Source: Candidatus Binatia bacterium (GTDB lineage Bacteria; Desulfobacterota; Binatia; UBA12015). Taken from it: DNA of 64,000 nucleotides. The notes under the pieces are model-generated. The model was not told where the DNA came from. It ran no database searches and worked only from the letters and a program-made list of their open reading frames with translations. Of the stretch, positions 43,297 through 52,286 are shown in pieces. The stretch covers positions 62,001 to 126,000 of the forward strand of contig JAQWRY010000075.1 of NCBI GenBank assembly GCA_029243485.1, written 5' to 3'. Each line of letters begins with the position of its first letter. Positions within the stretch are counted from its first letter, which is position 1. Position numbers and translations under genes: made by a program.

Positions 43297-44444
43297 GAGA
43301 GCTGCTCCTCGGCGTCATCCAGGCGATCGAAGAAATCCGACACGTGGTGATCATCTTGGTAGTGGTGCGGTGCGAGTCGCAACCCTCCGAGACGCACTTT
43401 GCACACGACACCCCGCGCCCAGAGCTCCTGGCGCAGGCGTTCGGGCTTGGCCTTGGGCTCGAACGTGACGATTCCCGACGGCGCGGGCGTCCCCGCGCCA
43501 CCTCGGGCTCCGAGGAGACGGCGATCCCGAAGGCGCAGTCCCTCGGCCAGCCCGCTCGCCAACCCGCCGATTCGGGCCTCGATCTCCGGCAGGGTTGCCT
43601 CGAGCGCGAGGTCCACTGCCGCTCCGAGGCCGTGGAGGGCCATCAGGTTGAGGCTTCCTGCTTCGAGCTTGGCCGCGTCGGTTCGCACTTGGAATTGGTA
43701 CGGATAGTGACGGCTGCTCTCTACGACGCTCTTCCAGCCGAGTTCGACGGGGCGAAGTCGATCGAGCAACCGATCGGAGAGGGCCATGAAGCCGGCTCCT
43801 TCCGGAGCACAGATCCACTTGTGCCCGTCCGCCGCTACGCAGTCCAGCCCCTCCCCGGAGAGGTCCACGGATACGGCGCCGAGCGCCTGAATGGCATCGA
43901 CGACGAGGAGCACATCGCGACTCCGGCAGAGTTCGCCAAGCGCGGCGAGAGGCCGGCGGTCGCCGGTCCCGTAGGCCACCGCCGAGATCGCGAGCATCCG
44001 GACCCGCGCGTCGAGGGCCGCCACGACCTCGTCCAGGTCGCCCACGACAGCCGAGGCCGGGAGCATCCGGGTCTCGACCCCAATCCGCTGCAGATCCCAC
44101 CAGGGGTACATGTTCGACGGGAACTCCTCGTCGACGGTCAGGATCACGTCACCCGGCTTCCAATCGAGGCCCGCCGCGACGAAGGACAGGGCCTCGGACG
44201 TATTCTTCACAAAGGCGACCTGCCGCGACTCGGCACCGGACAACCTCGCGCACGCCGCCCGCACCTCCTCGGCTCGAAGTTCCCAGTACGGATACCGGAC
44301 GGCGAGGTTCTCGACCGATTCTCGCGTGAAGGCGTCGATCGCTTCGGCCACCCGCGTGGAGATCGGTGCGACCCCTGCGTGATCAAAGTGAATTCCGGTC
44401 TCCGCGCTGGGGAATACAGCGCGATACGGTGACTGAGCAATCAT
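43293..44444 (-). CDS. Class V aminotransferase (cysteine desulfurase-like fold)
   Basis: A 383-residue PLP enzyme of the class V group (isopenicillin-epimerase/cysteine desulfurase-like). The N-terminal HFDHAGVAPISTRVAEAI, SRQVAFVKNTSEALSFVAAGLDW and VDAIQALGAVSVDLSGEGLDCVAADGHKW end in the PLP-lysine of the DGHKW motif near residue 205. ATG at 44444 is chosen; ATG at 44456 is also possible, and the frame is open further upstream. The substrate is unknown. It is translationally coupled to plsB, which is unusual company for an aminotransferase and may only be operon packing. Confidence 0.82.
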   Translation of the reverse strand: MIAQSPYRAVFPSAETGIHFDHAGVAPISTRVAEAIDAFTRESVENLAVRYPYWELRAEEVRAACARLSGAESRQVAFVKNTSEALSFVAAGLDWKPGDVILTVDEEFPSNMYPWWDLQRIGVETRMLPASAVVGDLDEVVAALDARVRMLAISAVAYGTGDRRPLAALGELCRSRDVLLVVDAIQALGAVSVDLSGEGLDCVAADGHKWICAPEGAGFMALSDRLLDRLRPVELGWKSVVESSRHYPYQFQVRTDAAKLEAGSLNLMALHGLGAAVDLALEATLPEIEARIGGLASGLAEGLRLRDRRLLGARGGAGTPAPSGIVTFEPKAKPERLRQELWARGVVCKVRLGGLRLAPHHYQDDHHVSDFFDRLDDAEEQLS

Positions 44445-44500
44445 ACCCGTTCCCATCGGCGCGCCTCGACGCACCCGGACAGCGAGCCTATCATGTCCCG

Positions 44501-45451
44501 GTGGCTTTCCCGGCGCAGAATGTGAGGTTCCTTCGGGTGACCGAGGAGGACCGCGGCGTACGCCTCGACGCCTTCGTCGGCGCGGCACTCGGCGTGGGCC
44601 GCCGGACGGCGGCCCGCCTGCCGTCCGAGGCCCGGGTGAACGGTCGGCGCGCGGTGAAGGGACGCCATCTACTCCCCGGCGACGAAGTCTCCCTGGCCGA
44701 GACTCCCGTCTCGGAACAAGGCGACGGCGCACCACCCGAGACGATCAGCGAGGACGGCGACCTGCTGATCCTCGCAAAGCCAGCGGGCCTCCCCACCGTA
44801 GCCATGGCCGGAAAGAGCGGCCCTTCGGTGGCGCAATGGCTCGAACGCCACCATCCCGAGTGTACGGGCCTCGGGCGAGCCGGAGAATCCGGGCTCGTCC
44901 ACCGCCTCGACAACGGCACGTCCGGGTTGTTGTTGGCCGCGCGCACCGCATCCGCATACGCGGCGCTGCGGAGCCAATTCAGCGAGCACACGATCACCAA
45001 GACCTACCTGGCCATCGTGGACGGCGAGTTGGTCGACCCCGTGACGATCGACGCCGCGATCGGCCAGCATCGCAAGAGCCGCACCCGCGTCCGGGCGCTG
45101 TCGGAAGGCCCGCACCCCCGCTACGCGATCACGCCGGCAACGAGCGAGGTCCGCCCGCTGCGCGCTCTGGGTCGTGCAACTCTGGTGGAAGCCCGCACGA
45201 ACACCGGAGCCCGGCATCAGATCCGGGCCCATCTGGCCCACGTGGGCCATCCCCTCGTGGGCGACGTTCGCTACGGCGGCACGCCAACCCCGGCGATCCC
45301 CGACTACATGCTCCATGCGTCCGAGGTCGCGTGGCGCGACGTCGTGACCGGTGCCCCGAGGACCGCGCAGCGCGAAGCCCCGGCGGTCTGGGAGGACGCG
45401 ATGGCCTCGCTGTCGGGCGCGCACCCTGCTCCTCCATCCGACCGGGACTGA
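44501..45451 (+). CDS. RluA-type pseudouridine synthase
   Basis: A protein of about 316 residues from a GTG at 44501. An S4-like N-terminus (VRLDAFVGAALGVGRRTAARLPSEARVNGRRAVKG, LLPGDEVSLA) precedes the catalytic domain with the aspartate motif GLVHRLDNGTSGLLLAART near residue 130 and the later NTGARHQIRAHLAHVGHPLVGDVRYGG. Which uridines it modifies (23S rRNA or tRNA) cannot be told. Several in-frame starts exist further upstream but would overlap the divergent aminotransferase. Confidence 0.9.
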   Translation: MAFPAQNVRFLRVTEEDRGVRLDAFVGAALGVGRRTAARLPSEARVNGRRAVKGRHLLPGDEVSLAETPVSEQGDGAPPETISEDGDLLILAKPAGLPTVAMAGKSGPSVAQWLERHHPECTGLGRAGESGLVHRLDNGTSGLLLAARTASAYAALRSQFSEHTITKTYLAIVDGELVDPVTIDAAIGQHRKSRTRVRALSEGPHPRYAITPATSEVRPLRALGRATLVEARTNTGARHQIRAHLAHVGHPLVGDVRYGGTPTPAIPDYMLHASEVAWRDVVTGAPRTAQREAPAVWEDAMASLSGAHPAPPSDRD

Positions 45452-45471
45452 CCCCCGATCGAGCGACGTCG

Positions 45472-45834
45472 TCAGGTCGCCCGCCCCTTGCCTTCCTTGC
45501 CGCTGCCCGAACACGGCACGCAGATGTTGCGCGTATTGTCGGGATCCTCGACCAGGCCCTCGTCGAGATTGTGACAAATCTGGTGGCACGTGACGCAGAT
45601 GAAGTAGATTCCCTCGACTGTCTTGTCGATCCGCTCCCGGTTCAGGATCCGGCCGGCGAGCTTCGCCATGCGGATGCCGAGCAGATCCTTGTACTGTCGC
45701 TTGATCTTCAGGCGACCGGCTTCGTCCTTGGGGAGAAGCTCGTCTTCATCGGTTCCCGAGGAGCCGTCCGCACCGAGAATGCTGAAGCCCTTCTTGGCCT
45801 TCTTCCCGGCCTTCTTCTTCGTCGTACGAGGCAT
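45472..45834 (-). CDS. Zinc-ribbon-like protein of unknown function
   Basis: A 120-residue protein with a basic, lysine-rich N-terminus (PRTTKKKAGKKAKKGFS) and a C-terminal cysteine cluster CVTCHQICH and CVPC that could bind one zinc ion. The central part (AGRLKIKRQYKDLLGIRMAKLAG) is helical and charged. It may contact RNA or DNA. No family recognised. ATG at 45834; it converges with the RluA gene and is divergent from the ThiS-like gene. Confidence 0.68.
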   Translation of the reverse strand: MPRTTKKKAGKKAKKGFSILGADGSSGTDEDELLPKDEAGRLKIKRQYKDLLGIRMAKLAGRILNRERIDKTVEGIYFICVTCHQICHNLDEGLVEDPDNTRNICVPCSGSGKEGKGRAT

Positions 45835-45983
45835 GGCGCGTCCCTTCTGATCGAATGCTGCGCAGCCGCGCTACTCCGCGACGGCTGTGGATGTTCGTCA
45901 ATGGCCCCTGCGAAATCAAGACGCCTTTGCGGAAGACCGCCCCCGGCTGGAGGGCACAACGGCGCTTTGCTACCGCCGGAGGC

Positions 45984-46178
45984 GTGCAGGTCCTTCTGAC
46001 CCCGCAGAGCCAACAGGTCGAGATCGAGCGCGCGAAGCGCTTCATGGTCCTCTTGGAACAGCTCTCGACCACCCCCGGCACCGCCCTCGTCATCCGCGGA
46101 GAACACGTCCTCACGGACAACGGACGCCTCTCTGCCACCGACGAGATCGAGCTCCGCTCGGTCGTCAGCGGCGGCTGA
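45984..46178 (+). CDS. ThiS/MoaD-like sulfur carrier (TtuB-like)
   Basis: A 64-residue ubiquitin-like protein from a GTG. It has the expected fold pattern (VLLTPQSQQVEI, FMVLLEQLSTTPGTALVIRGEHVLTDNGRLSATDEIELR) and ends in VVSGG, the di-glycine that is adenylated and thiocarboxylated. ThiS/MoaD-type carriers such as TtuB supply sulfur to TtuA for tRNA thiolation. The very next gene is TtuA-like, which supports that role. Start is uncertain; the frame is open upstream. Confidence 0.78.
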   Translation: MQVLLTPQSQQVEIERAKRFMVLLEQLSTTPGTALVIRGEHVLTDNGRLSATDEIELRSVVSGG

Positions 46179-46187
46179 GGCCCCCCC

Positions 46188-47025
46188 GTGAAGTGCACCC
46201 GCTGCCTCAAGCCGGCCGAGGTGAAGCTCCGGGCCCACAATTCCGTCTTCTGCCCGAAGTGCTACCTCACGTTCTTCGAGCGACGTATCGTCCACACCGC
46301 CGAGAAAGAGTCGAGGTTCGATCGGAACGACCGGATTCTCGTCGCCGTGTCGGGCAGGAAGGACAGCCTCGCCCAGCAGGGTTTCCCGACAATCGGCTTC
46401 CATCTCGACCTCGGGATCGGCGGGGACTCGAGTCGCTCGCTCGAACGGTCCGACGAGTTCGCCCGGGAGCGCGGCCTGGAACTCCATGTCCACTCGCTCT
46501 CCGACGACGACCCCGCCGCGCTCAAGTACGGATGCAGGGTGCTTGCGACCGGACACAATCTCGATGACGAGGCCGCGCGTCTGTTCGGCAACATCCTGCG
46601 TTGGCAGACCCACAACTCTGGCGCGGCAACGCCCCGTGATCCAGCCGACGCACGAGAAGTTCGTGCGCAAGGTGAAGCCGCTCTATCTGACGAGCGAGCA
46701 CGAGACGGCATCTTTCGCGTTCCTTCGAGGCATCGAGTACGTCGTCGAAGAATGTCCGAACGCGGCCGGAGCCACCCAGCTCACATACAAGGGACTCTTC
46801 GATCAGCTCGAAAGCGAATCACCCTGTGCGAAACTCGCATTCGTGAACGAGTTCGTCCTGCCCGGGTCCGCCGATTTTCAATCCAAGGAACGCGAGACCA
46901 CGCCGAACACATGCCGCGGGTGCGGAATGCCCTCCTTCGGAGACCTCTGTTCCTTCTGCTCGTTGCGCGTCGAGATCACTCGCAAGCGCGACCGCCCCAA
47001 GCGAAGGAACCTAACGCATGAGTGA
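46188..47025 (+). pseudogene. TtuA/TtcA-like tRNA thiolase, degraded
   Basis: Both ends of a TtuA-like tRNA 2-thiolation protein are here, but not an intact gene. The N-terminal zinc finger (CTRC, CPKC) and PP-loop are followed by three defects: the PP-loop reads VSGRKDS instead of SGGKDS with about seven residues lost after it; about 30 residues with the central CxxC of the iron-sulfur site are missing between HSLSDDDP and AALKYGCRVLATGHNLDDEAA; and near 46615 the frame slips, after which PVIQPTHEKFVRKVKPLYL, VEECPNAAGA and the C-terminal finger CRGCGMPSFGDLCSFC continue in the next frame to 47025. A sequencing error could explain the slip but not the two in-frame losses. Confidence 0.75.
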
Positions 47026-47857
47026 CTCTACACAAGAAGCCGACGCCGAGACCGAGACCGAAGAGACCCCAGAGACGCACGCGCCCTTCGCCTCTCGCGA
47101 AACCGTGCTTCTGATCGACGAGAAGGGCCGCGAGTACCTCCGCAGCCTGCGCCCGGGACGGCGCTTCGACTTCTCCGGCGGGTTTCTCGATGCTGATGAT
47201 CTCGTCGGCAAGCCGGACGGGACGGAAGCCAAGACGTCGGGCGGCAGTCGCGTTCTCGTCTTCCGCCCCACCTACTCGCGGCTCGTGCCGAACCTCCCGA
47301 GACAGGCGCAGGTCATCTACCCCAAAGACACGGGGTCGTTCCTCATCTACGGCGACATCTACCCCGGCGCTCGCGTCGTGGAGACCGGAGTCGGCCCGGG
47401 GGCACTCACCTTGGCGCTCCTTCGCGCGATCGGCCCCGAGGGGACCCTTGTCTCGATCGAGCGCCGGGAAGATCACATCAAGATGGCCCAGGAGACGGTC
47501 GCCAAGTTCCACGGCGACGCTCCGAACTGGCGCTGTGTTCTCGCCGAGGCCGCCGACGGTCTGCGCGAGGAGAAGGCGGACCGGGTGATCCTCGACCTTC
47601 CCGAACCCGTCCCGGCGCTCGCGGCGGCCGCCGACGCCCTGCGGCCCGGTGGTGTCCTGTGCTCCTGGGTCCCGACGACGAACCAGCTCGGCGAACTGGG
47701 AAGCGGCCTGCGCGCCGAGAAGCGGTTCGCCGCATCTCAGACCTTCGAGTTGATGCAGCGCTTCTGGCACGTCGCCGAGCGGTCGGTCCGCCCCGACCAC
47801 CGCATGGTGGCACACACGGGTTTCCTAACGACCGCCTGGCGACTCGCCGACACCTAG
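47018..47857 (+). CDS. trmI: tRNA (adenine-58-N1)-methyltransferase
   Basis: A 279-residue TrmI-type class I methyltransferase that forms m1A58 in the tRNA T loop. Motifs are IYPKDTGSFLIYGDIYPGARVVETGVGPGALTLALL (SAM-binding motif I near residue 125), VSIERREDHIKMAQ and VILDLPEPVPALAAA (motif IV). An acidic low-complexity N-terminus (about 1-28) precedes the domain. It overlaps the end of the TtuA-like pseudogene; m1A58 is known to promote 2-thiolation of U54 in thermophiles, so the grouping is meaningful. Confidence 0.92.
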   Translation: MSDSTQEADAETETEETPETHAPFASRETVLLIDEKGREYLRSLRPGRRFDFSGGFLDADDLVGKPDGTEAKTSGGSRVLVFRPTYSRLVPNLPRQAQVIYPKDTGSFLIYGDIYPGARVVETGVGPGALTLALLRAIGPEGTLVSIERREDHIKMAQETVAKFHGDAPNWRCVLAEAADGLREEKADRVILDLPEPVPALAAAADALRPGGVLCSWVPTTNQLGELGSGLRAEKRFAASQTFELMQRFWHVAERSVRPDHRMVAHTGFLTTAWRLADT

Positions 47858-48046
47858 CTTGGCGCCGGCAACTCGGCCGACCCTCCGCCGAAACGCGGGC
47901 CGATCTGCACAATCGGGGCACGGGAGCCGAGGCGCCCGCTGATGGGCACCAACGGGGCGCGCAGCCCGCAGAACGCCCAGGACCGCTCGCATTTGCTCGG
48001 AACGTCCTTAATACTGAGGCTCTGCGCAACTCGATGGGACGGTGAG

Positions 48047-50494
48047 ATGAGCGATAAGGAAGAGCAAGGCCCCGAACTCGACGAAGAGAGCGACGAGCTC
48101 GACGACGCCACCGGCCGGTTTGCCGGTTTCGACGAGGATACGAGCAACGTCGATATCCCCAGCGAGCTGCCAATTCTGCCGCTTCGCGGGGTCGTCATCT
48201 TCCCGTCGGCGATCGTCCCCCTTCCGATCTCCCGAAAGCCCTCGCTCGAGCTGGTCGAGCACTGCCTGGCTGGGGACCGGCTACTGGGCCTGGTTTCCCA
48301 GAAAACGGCAGAGGAAGAGCGCCCGGACCCCAGCTCGCTGTTCACCCGGGGCACCGCCGGCCGGCTCCTCAAGATGCTCAAATACCCCGACAAGAGCGTC
48401 CGGATCCTCGTGCAGGGCCTCCGCCGGATCGAGGTCGACGAGTACCTGCGCACCGAGCCCTTCCATCGCGGCCGCGTTCGAACCCTGCAGGACGAGTACG
48501 AGTCCTCGAAGGACCTCGAGGCGATGCAGCGCCACCTGGTGAACCAGTTCGCCAAGTTCGTCTCGATGATCCCGTACCTGCCCGACGAGCTGCAGCTGGT
48601 CGTCATGAACATCAAAGATCCGGGCAAGGTCACCGACCTCATCGCCTCGAACCTCAACATCACTCTCGACGAGAAGCAGGACCTCCTGAACACACTCGAT
48701 GTCCAGGCTCGCCTGCAGCGGCTCTCGGTGATCCTCAACCGCGAGATCGAGCTCCTCGAGCTCGGCTCGAAGATTCAGGGCCAGGTCCAGTCCGAGCTGT
48801 CCAAGAACCAGAAGGAGTTCTATCTCCGCCAGCAACTCCGGGCGATTCAGAAGGAGCTCGGTGAGGGCGACGGACGCAGCGCCGACATCGACGACCTTCG
48901 AGAGAAACTCGATTCGGCAGATCTTCCCGAGGAACCGCGCAAAGCGGCGGATACCGAACTCGAGCGCCTCAAGATGATCCCGCCCGAGTCGGCCGAGCAC
49001 TCTGTCGTCCGGACCTACCTCGAGTGGCTCGCGAACCTCCCGTGGAACGCAGGTACTGACGACAACCTCGACCTCCCGCACGCCCGCTCGATTCTCGACG
49101 AGGACCACTTCGGTCTCGACAAGATCAAGGAACGCATTCTCGAGTACCTCGCCGTCCGCAAGCTACGCAGCGACCCGAAGAGTCCTATCCTGTGCTTCGT
49201 GGGCCCTCCGGGCGTCGGTAAGACATCCCTCGGGCGTTCGATCGCACGCGCCATGGGCCGGAAGTTCTCGCGCCTCTCGCTGGGCGGCGTTCGAGACGAA
49301 GCCGAGATCCGGGGACACCGCCGTACCTATGTCGGCTCTCTCCCCGGCCGCATCATCCAGAACATGAAGACGGCCGGCTCGAGCAACCCGCTGTTCGTCC
49401 TCGACGAAGTCGACAAACTCGGCGGCGACTTCCGCGGCGACCCAGCTTCGGCCCTGCTCGAAGTGCTCGACCCCGAACAGAACTTCACCTTCCAAGACCA
49501 CTATCTGGACGTACCGTTCGATCTGTCACGGGTGATGTTCATCACCACCGCCAACCAACTCGAGCCGATTCCACCGCCCCTGCGCGACCGCATGGAGGTG
49601 ATCGAGCTCTCCGGATACACCGAAGAAGAGAAGCTCGAGATCGCGCGTCGCCACCTCGTGCCGAAACAGATCGAAGAGAACGGCCTCACGACCGAGCACA
49701 TCACGTTCGAGAACGCCGCGATCACCAAGATCGTGCAAGACTACACGCGTGAGGCCGGACTCCGGAACATCGAGCGCGAGATCGGGAACGTGTGCCGGAA
49801 GGTCGCCCGTGCGGTCACCGAGGGGCGCACCGAACTCACGAACGTCACGTCGGAGATGGTCCGTGAGTTGCTCGGCCCCGAGAGGTTCTTCGCCGAAGTG
49901 GCAGAGCGGACGGCGGAGCCCGGCGTCGTCACCGGGCTCGCGTACACGCCGAACGGCGGCGATATCCTCTTCATCGAAGCGACACGAATGCGTGGAAAAA
50001 AGGGACTCACCCTCACCGGGTCTCTGGGTGACGTCATGAAGGAATCGGCGCAGACCGCCCTGTCGCTCATCCGTTCACGGGCGGAAGCCCTCGGCATCGA
50101 ACCGGACTTCTTCGAGAATTCCGACATTCACGTGCACGTTCCAGCCGGCGCGATTCCGAAAGACGGCCCGTCGGCCGGCGTCACGATCGCGACGTGCCTC
50201 GCGTCACTCCTGACAAACCGTCCCGTGCGGCCCGACGTCGCAATGACCGGAGAGATCACGCTGCGCGGTACGGTCATGCCGATCGGTGGCGTGAAGGAGA
50301 AAGTGCTCGCCGCGCGCCGCGCGGGCATCAAGACCGTGCTCCTACCGCACCGCAACGAGAAGGACATCGAAGACGTCCCCGCGGGCGTGCGTGCCGAGAT
50401 GGAGTTTCGGTTCGTCGAGAAGCTCGAGGACGTTCTCGCGATCGCACTCGAGGACCCGAAGGCCGAAGACACAGCCTCGGGGCCGGCCGCCTAG
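48047..50494 (+). CDS. lon: ATP-dependent protease Lon
   Basis: An 815-residue Lon protease. The N-terminal LON domain (LPILPLRGVVIFPSAIVPLPI, residues about 43-62) is followed by a coiled region, the AAA+ module with Walker A GPPGVGKTSLGRSIARAMG and Walker B PLFVLDEVDKLGG, and the protease domain with the catalytic serine in PKDGPSAGVT and lysine in GGVKEKVLAARRAG. The ATG at 48047 gives the usual N-terminus. Its TAG stop lies within the same CTAG as the stop of the convergent HAD gene. Confidence 0.97.
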   Translation: MSDKEEQGPELDEESDELDDATGRFAGFDEDTSNVDIPSELPILPLRGVVIFPSAIVPLPISRKPSLELVEHCLAGDRLLGLVSQKTAEEERPDPSSLFTRGTAGRLLKMLKYPDKSVRILVQGLRRIEVDEYLRTEPFHRGRVRTLQDEYESSKDLEAMQRHLVNQFAKFVSMIPYLPDELQLVVMNIKDPGKVTDLIASNLNITLDEKQDLLNTLDVQARLQRLSVILNREIELLELGSKIQGQVQSELSKNQKEFYLRQQLRAIQKELGEGDGRSADIDDLREKLDSADLPEEPRKAADTELERLKMIPPESAEHSVVRTYLEWLANLPWNAGTDDNLDLPHARSILDEDHFGLDKIKERILEYLAVRKLRSDPKSPILCFVGPPGVGKTSLGRSIARAMGRKFSRLSLGGVRDEAEIRGHRRTYVGSLPGRIIQNMKTAGSSNPLFVLDEVDKLGGDFRGDPASALLEVLDPEQNFTFQDHYLDVPFDLSRVMFITTANQLEPIPPPLRDRMEVIELSGYTEEEKLEIARRHLVPKQIEENGLTTEHITFENAAITKIVQDYTREAGLRNIEREIGNVCRKVARAVTEGRTELTNVTSEMVRELLGPERFFAEVAERTAEPGVVTGLAYTPNGGDILFIEATRMRGKKGLTLTGSLGDVMKESAQTALSLIRSRAEALGIEPDFFENSDIHVHVPAGAIPKDGPSAGVTIATCLASLLTNRPVRPDVAMTGEITLRGTVMPIGGVKEKVLAARRAGIKTVLLPHRNEKDIEDVPAGVRAEMEFRFVEKLEDVLAIALEDPKAEDTASGPAA

Positions 50495-51147
50495 CGCGCC
50501 AGCGCCACGATCTCTTCCGGCCGGCTCACGATGCGCGTGGCGCCGGCCGTACGGAGAGTCTCCGCGTCGCTGAATCCCCAACCGACGCCGCAGGAGTCCA
50601 CGTCGGCGCTCAATGCCGTCGCGATGTCCACGATCGAGTCCCCGACCAGCACGACGTCCGACGGCGCGCAGGCTGCATGCGCCACGAGTTGGAGCAGCCC
50701 CTCCGGATCGGGCTTTCGAGTGGCGAGATCGTCACCCCCGATCACCGCGGAGAACGAGTCGGCGACGCCTAGCCCGGCGAGAATGTCGTCCGAGAAGCCC
50801 CGGGGCTTGTTCGTGAGGACCGCCATCTGCGCCCCTCGGGCCGTCAGCTCGCGGATCGCAGCTTCGACCCCGGGGTAGAACCGGGTCCGATCGAGGCAAT
50901 GGTTGCGGTAGTAGCTCTGGAAGGAGGCCAGCACATCGTCGATGCGCTCCGCCGGAGATTCCGGAGCCAGGACCTCGACGCTCCGCGCCACGAGGAGGCG
51001 GGCACCATTGCCGCTGAAACCGACGATCGTCTCGGTCGGGAGTTCGCCCAAGCCGTTGTGGCCCAAGGCTGCGTTGACCGCCGCGGCGAGATCCCCGAAC
51101 GAGTCGACCAGGGTGCCGTCGAGATCAAAGACGATCAGACGGTAGAT
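50491..51147 (-). CDS. HAD-family phosphatase (phosphoglycolate phosphatase-like)
   Basis: A protein of about 218 residues with the complete HAD core: motif I VFDLDGTLVDSFGDLA right at the N-terminus, motif II VLTNKPRGFSDD, and motif III/IV KPDPEGLLQLV and VLVGDSIVDIATALSAD. This suits the Gph/phosphoglycolate phosphatase group, which clears a DNA-repair by-product or salvages metabolites. The natural start would be next to VFDLDG, but no ATG, GTG or TTG is present there; I place it at the ATC at 51147. The first upstream ATG (51234) would overlap erpA by more than 80 bases with unrelated residues. Confidence 0.85.
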   Translation of the reverse strand: MYRLIVFDLDGTLVDSFGDLAAAVNAALGHNGLGELPTETIVGFSGNGARLLVARSVEVLAPESPAERIDDVLASFQSYYRNHCLDRTRFYPGVEAAIRELTARGAQMAVLTNKPRGFSDDILAGLGVADSFSAVIGGDDLATRKPDPEGLLQLVAHAACAPSDVVLVGDSIVDIATALSADVDSCGVGWGFSDAETLRTAGATRIVSRPEEIVALAR

Positions 51148-51151
51148 GGGC

Positions 51152-51547
51152 TCAGACCGAGAAAGAGGTGCCGCAACCGCACGTGCGATCCGCGTTGGGA
51201 TTCGTGAACTTGAAGCCGGCGCCGTGAAGGCCATCGGCGAAGTCGACGACGGTGCCCTCGAGGTACTGGAGATTCTCCCGATCGACGAACATCCGAACGC
51301 CGCCCTCGAACTCGGACACGAGGTCTTTCTCGGTGGGCGCGTCGTCGAAGCCGAGCGTGTACGACATGCCCGAGCATCCGCCATTGGCCACGCCAACGCG
51401 TAGTCCTGCTCCGTCCGGACGCCCTTCCTTTTTCAGAAGAGCCCGCACGCGTTCCACGGCCGCGGGAGACAGCCCCACACCGTCGGTATCGGTGACATCC
51501 GCCGCGGGCGCGGCGTCTTTCTCTGTCGCGTCGACCTGTTCGCTCAT
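51152..51547 (-). CDS. erpA: A-type iron-sulfur carrier protein ErpA/IscA
   Basis: A 131-residue HesB/IscA-family Fe-S carrier. Signature cysteines are GGCSGMSYTLGFD (near residue 58) and the terminal CGCGTSFSV; VDRENLQYLEGTVVDFADG lies between. The first 25 residues are a charged, low-complexity N-terminal extension. It delivers clusters to apo-proteins; clients in this window could include the Udg and Rieske. It is followed, with no spacer, by the HAD gene. Confidence 0.92.
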   Translation of the reverse strand: MSEQVDATEKDAAPAADVTDTDGVGLSPAAVERVRALLKKEGRPDGAGLRVGVANGGCSGMSYTLGFDDAPTEKDLVSEFEGGVRMFVDRENLQYLEGTVVDFADGLHGAGFKFTNPNADRTCGCGTSFSV

Positions 51548-51668
51548 CGTACAAAAAAACTAGCCACGTCCTTACCTACAGTCAAGCAGTCGCTATTCCG
51601 ATAGAATGTTCGTAGAATCCGATTCGTAAGTCGGAAATCAGGAAACCGGAGAAGAGGGAGCGAGCGCC

Positions 51669-52241
51669 ATGTCGCGAGCAGCGATTCTCGAATCTCACCC
51701 CACCGAGTTCTTCCGCGGCCTCGTGCGCGACGCGATGCAGGCCCAAGGCATCGAATCCGCCGAGGAGACCGAGTACTACCTCGTCTCGCTGCTCGAGGCA
51801 CACGTCCGCAAGCAAGGCGGACTCCTCGATGAGCCACTCGCGGTGACCTACCTCGAAGCCGAGTCCGGAGCACCCGCGGAGAGCTTCCAGAGGTACAAGA
51901 AGGTCGGCGACACGGCCCTTTTCGTGTCCGGCCTCTTCGTGGAATGTCTGGAGCGGACGGTCGTGCAGCCGACGTACTACGTCGAGCTCGGCCAGCTCGC
52001 GTACCGGCGGATCGCGGAGGTCGGAGCCGAGCGTGTTCGCGAGATGTTCGACACGCTCGCGACCCAGTTCGCCGACCTGGTCCGCGTCCTCGGAGCCATC
52101 AGCAGCCGCGAGCTCTTCACTACGGATCGCGACACCCTGCGAATCTACCGCCGCTGGCTCCTGACCCGAGGCGCCACGGACGCCACGGAACTCGTGCGCC
52201 GCGGGATCATCCCGGGCGAGCCGAGCGGGTTCCAGCACTGA
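51669..52241 (+). CDS. Unknown conserved-looking protein (190 aa)
   Basis: A 190-residue soluble helical protein (EFFRGLVRDAMQAQGIESAEETEYYLVSLLEAHV, SFQRYKKVGDTALFVSGLFVECLERTVVQP, DTLRIYRRWLLTRGATDATELVRRG). ATG at 51669, with GAGAAGAGGGAG upstream at the right spacing. No membrane segment, signal or catalytic motif. Good ribosome binding site and codon use make it a real gene; I do not recognise the family. Confidence 0.75.
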   Translation: MSRAAILESHPTEFFRGLVRDAMQAQGIESAEETEYYLVSLLEAHVRKQGGLLDEPLAVTYLEAESGAPAESFQRYKKVGDTALFVSGLFVECLERTVVQPTYYVELGQLAYRRIAEVGAERVREMFDTLATQFADLVRVLGAISSRELFTTDRDTLRIYRRWLLTRGATDATELVRRGIIPGEPSGFQH

Positions 52242-52286
52242 CTCCACCCGGGGACCGGGCCGAGTCGAGACCGGGAGGAACCGGCG

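Noticed and set aside
48001-48046. Heat-shock promoter for lon
   Set aside because: A TAATAC is present but no matching -35 and no CTTGAA-N14-CCCCAT pattern could be found.
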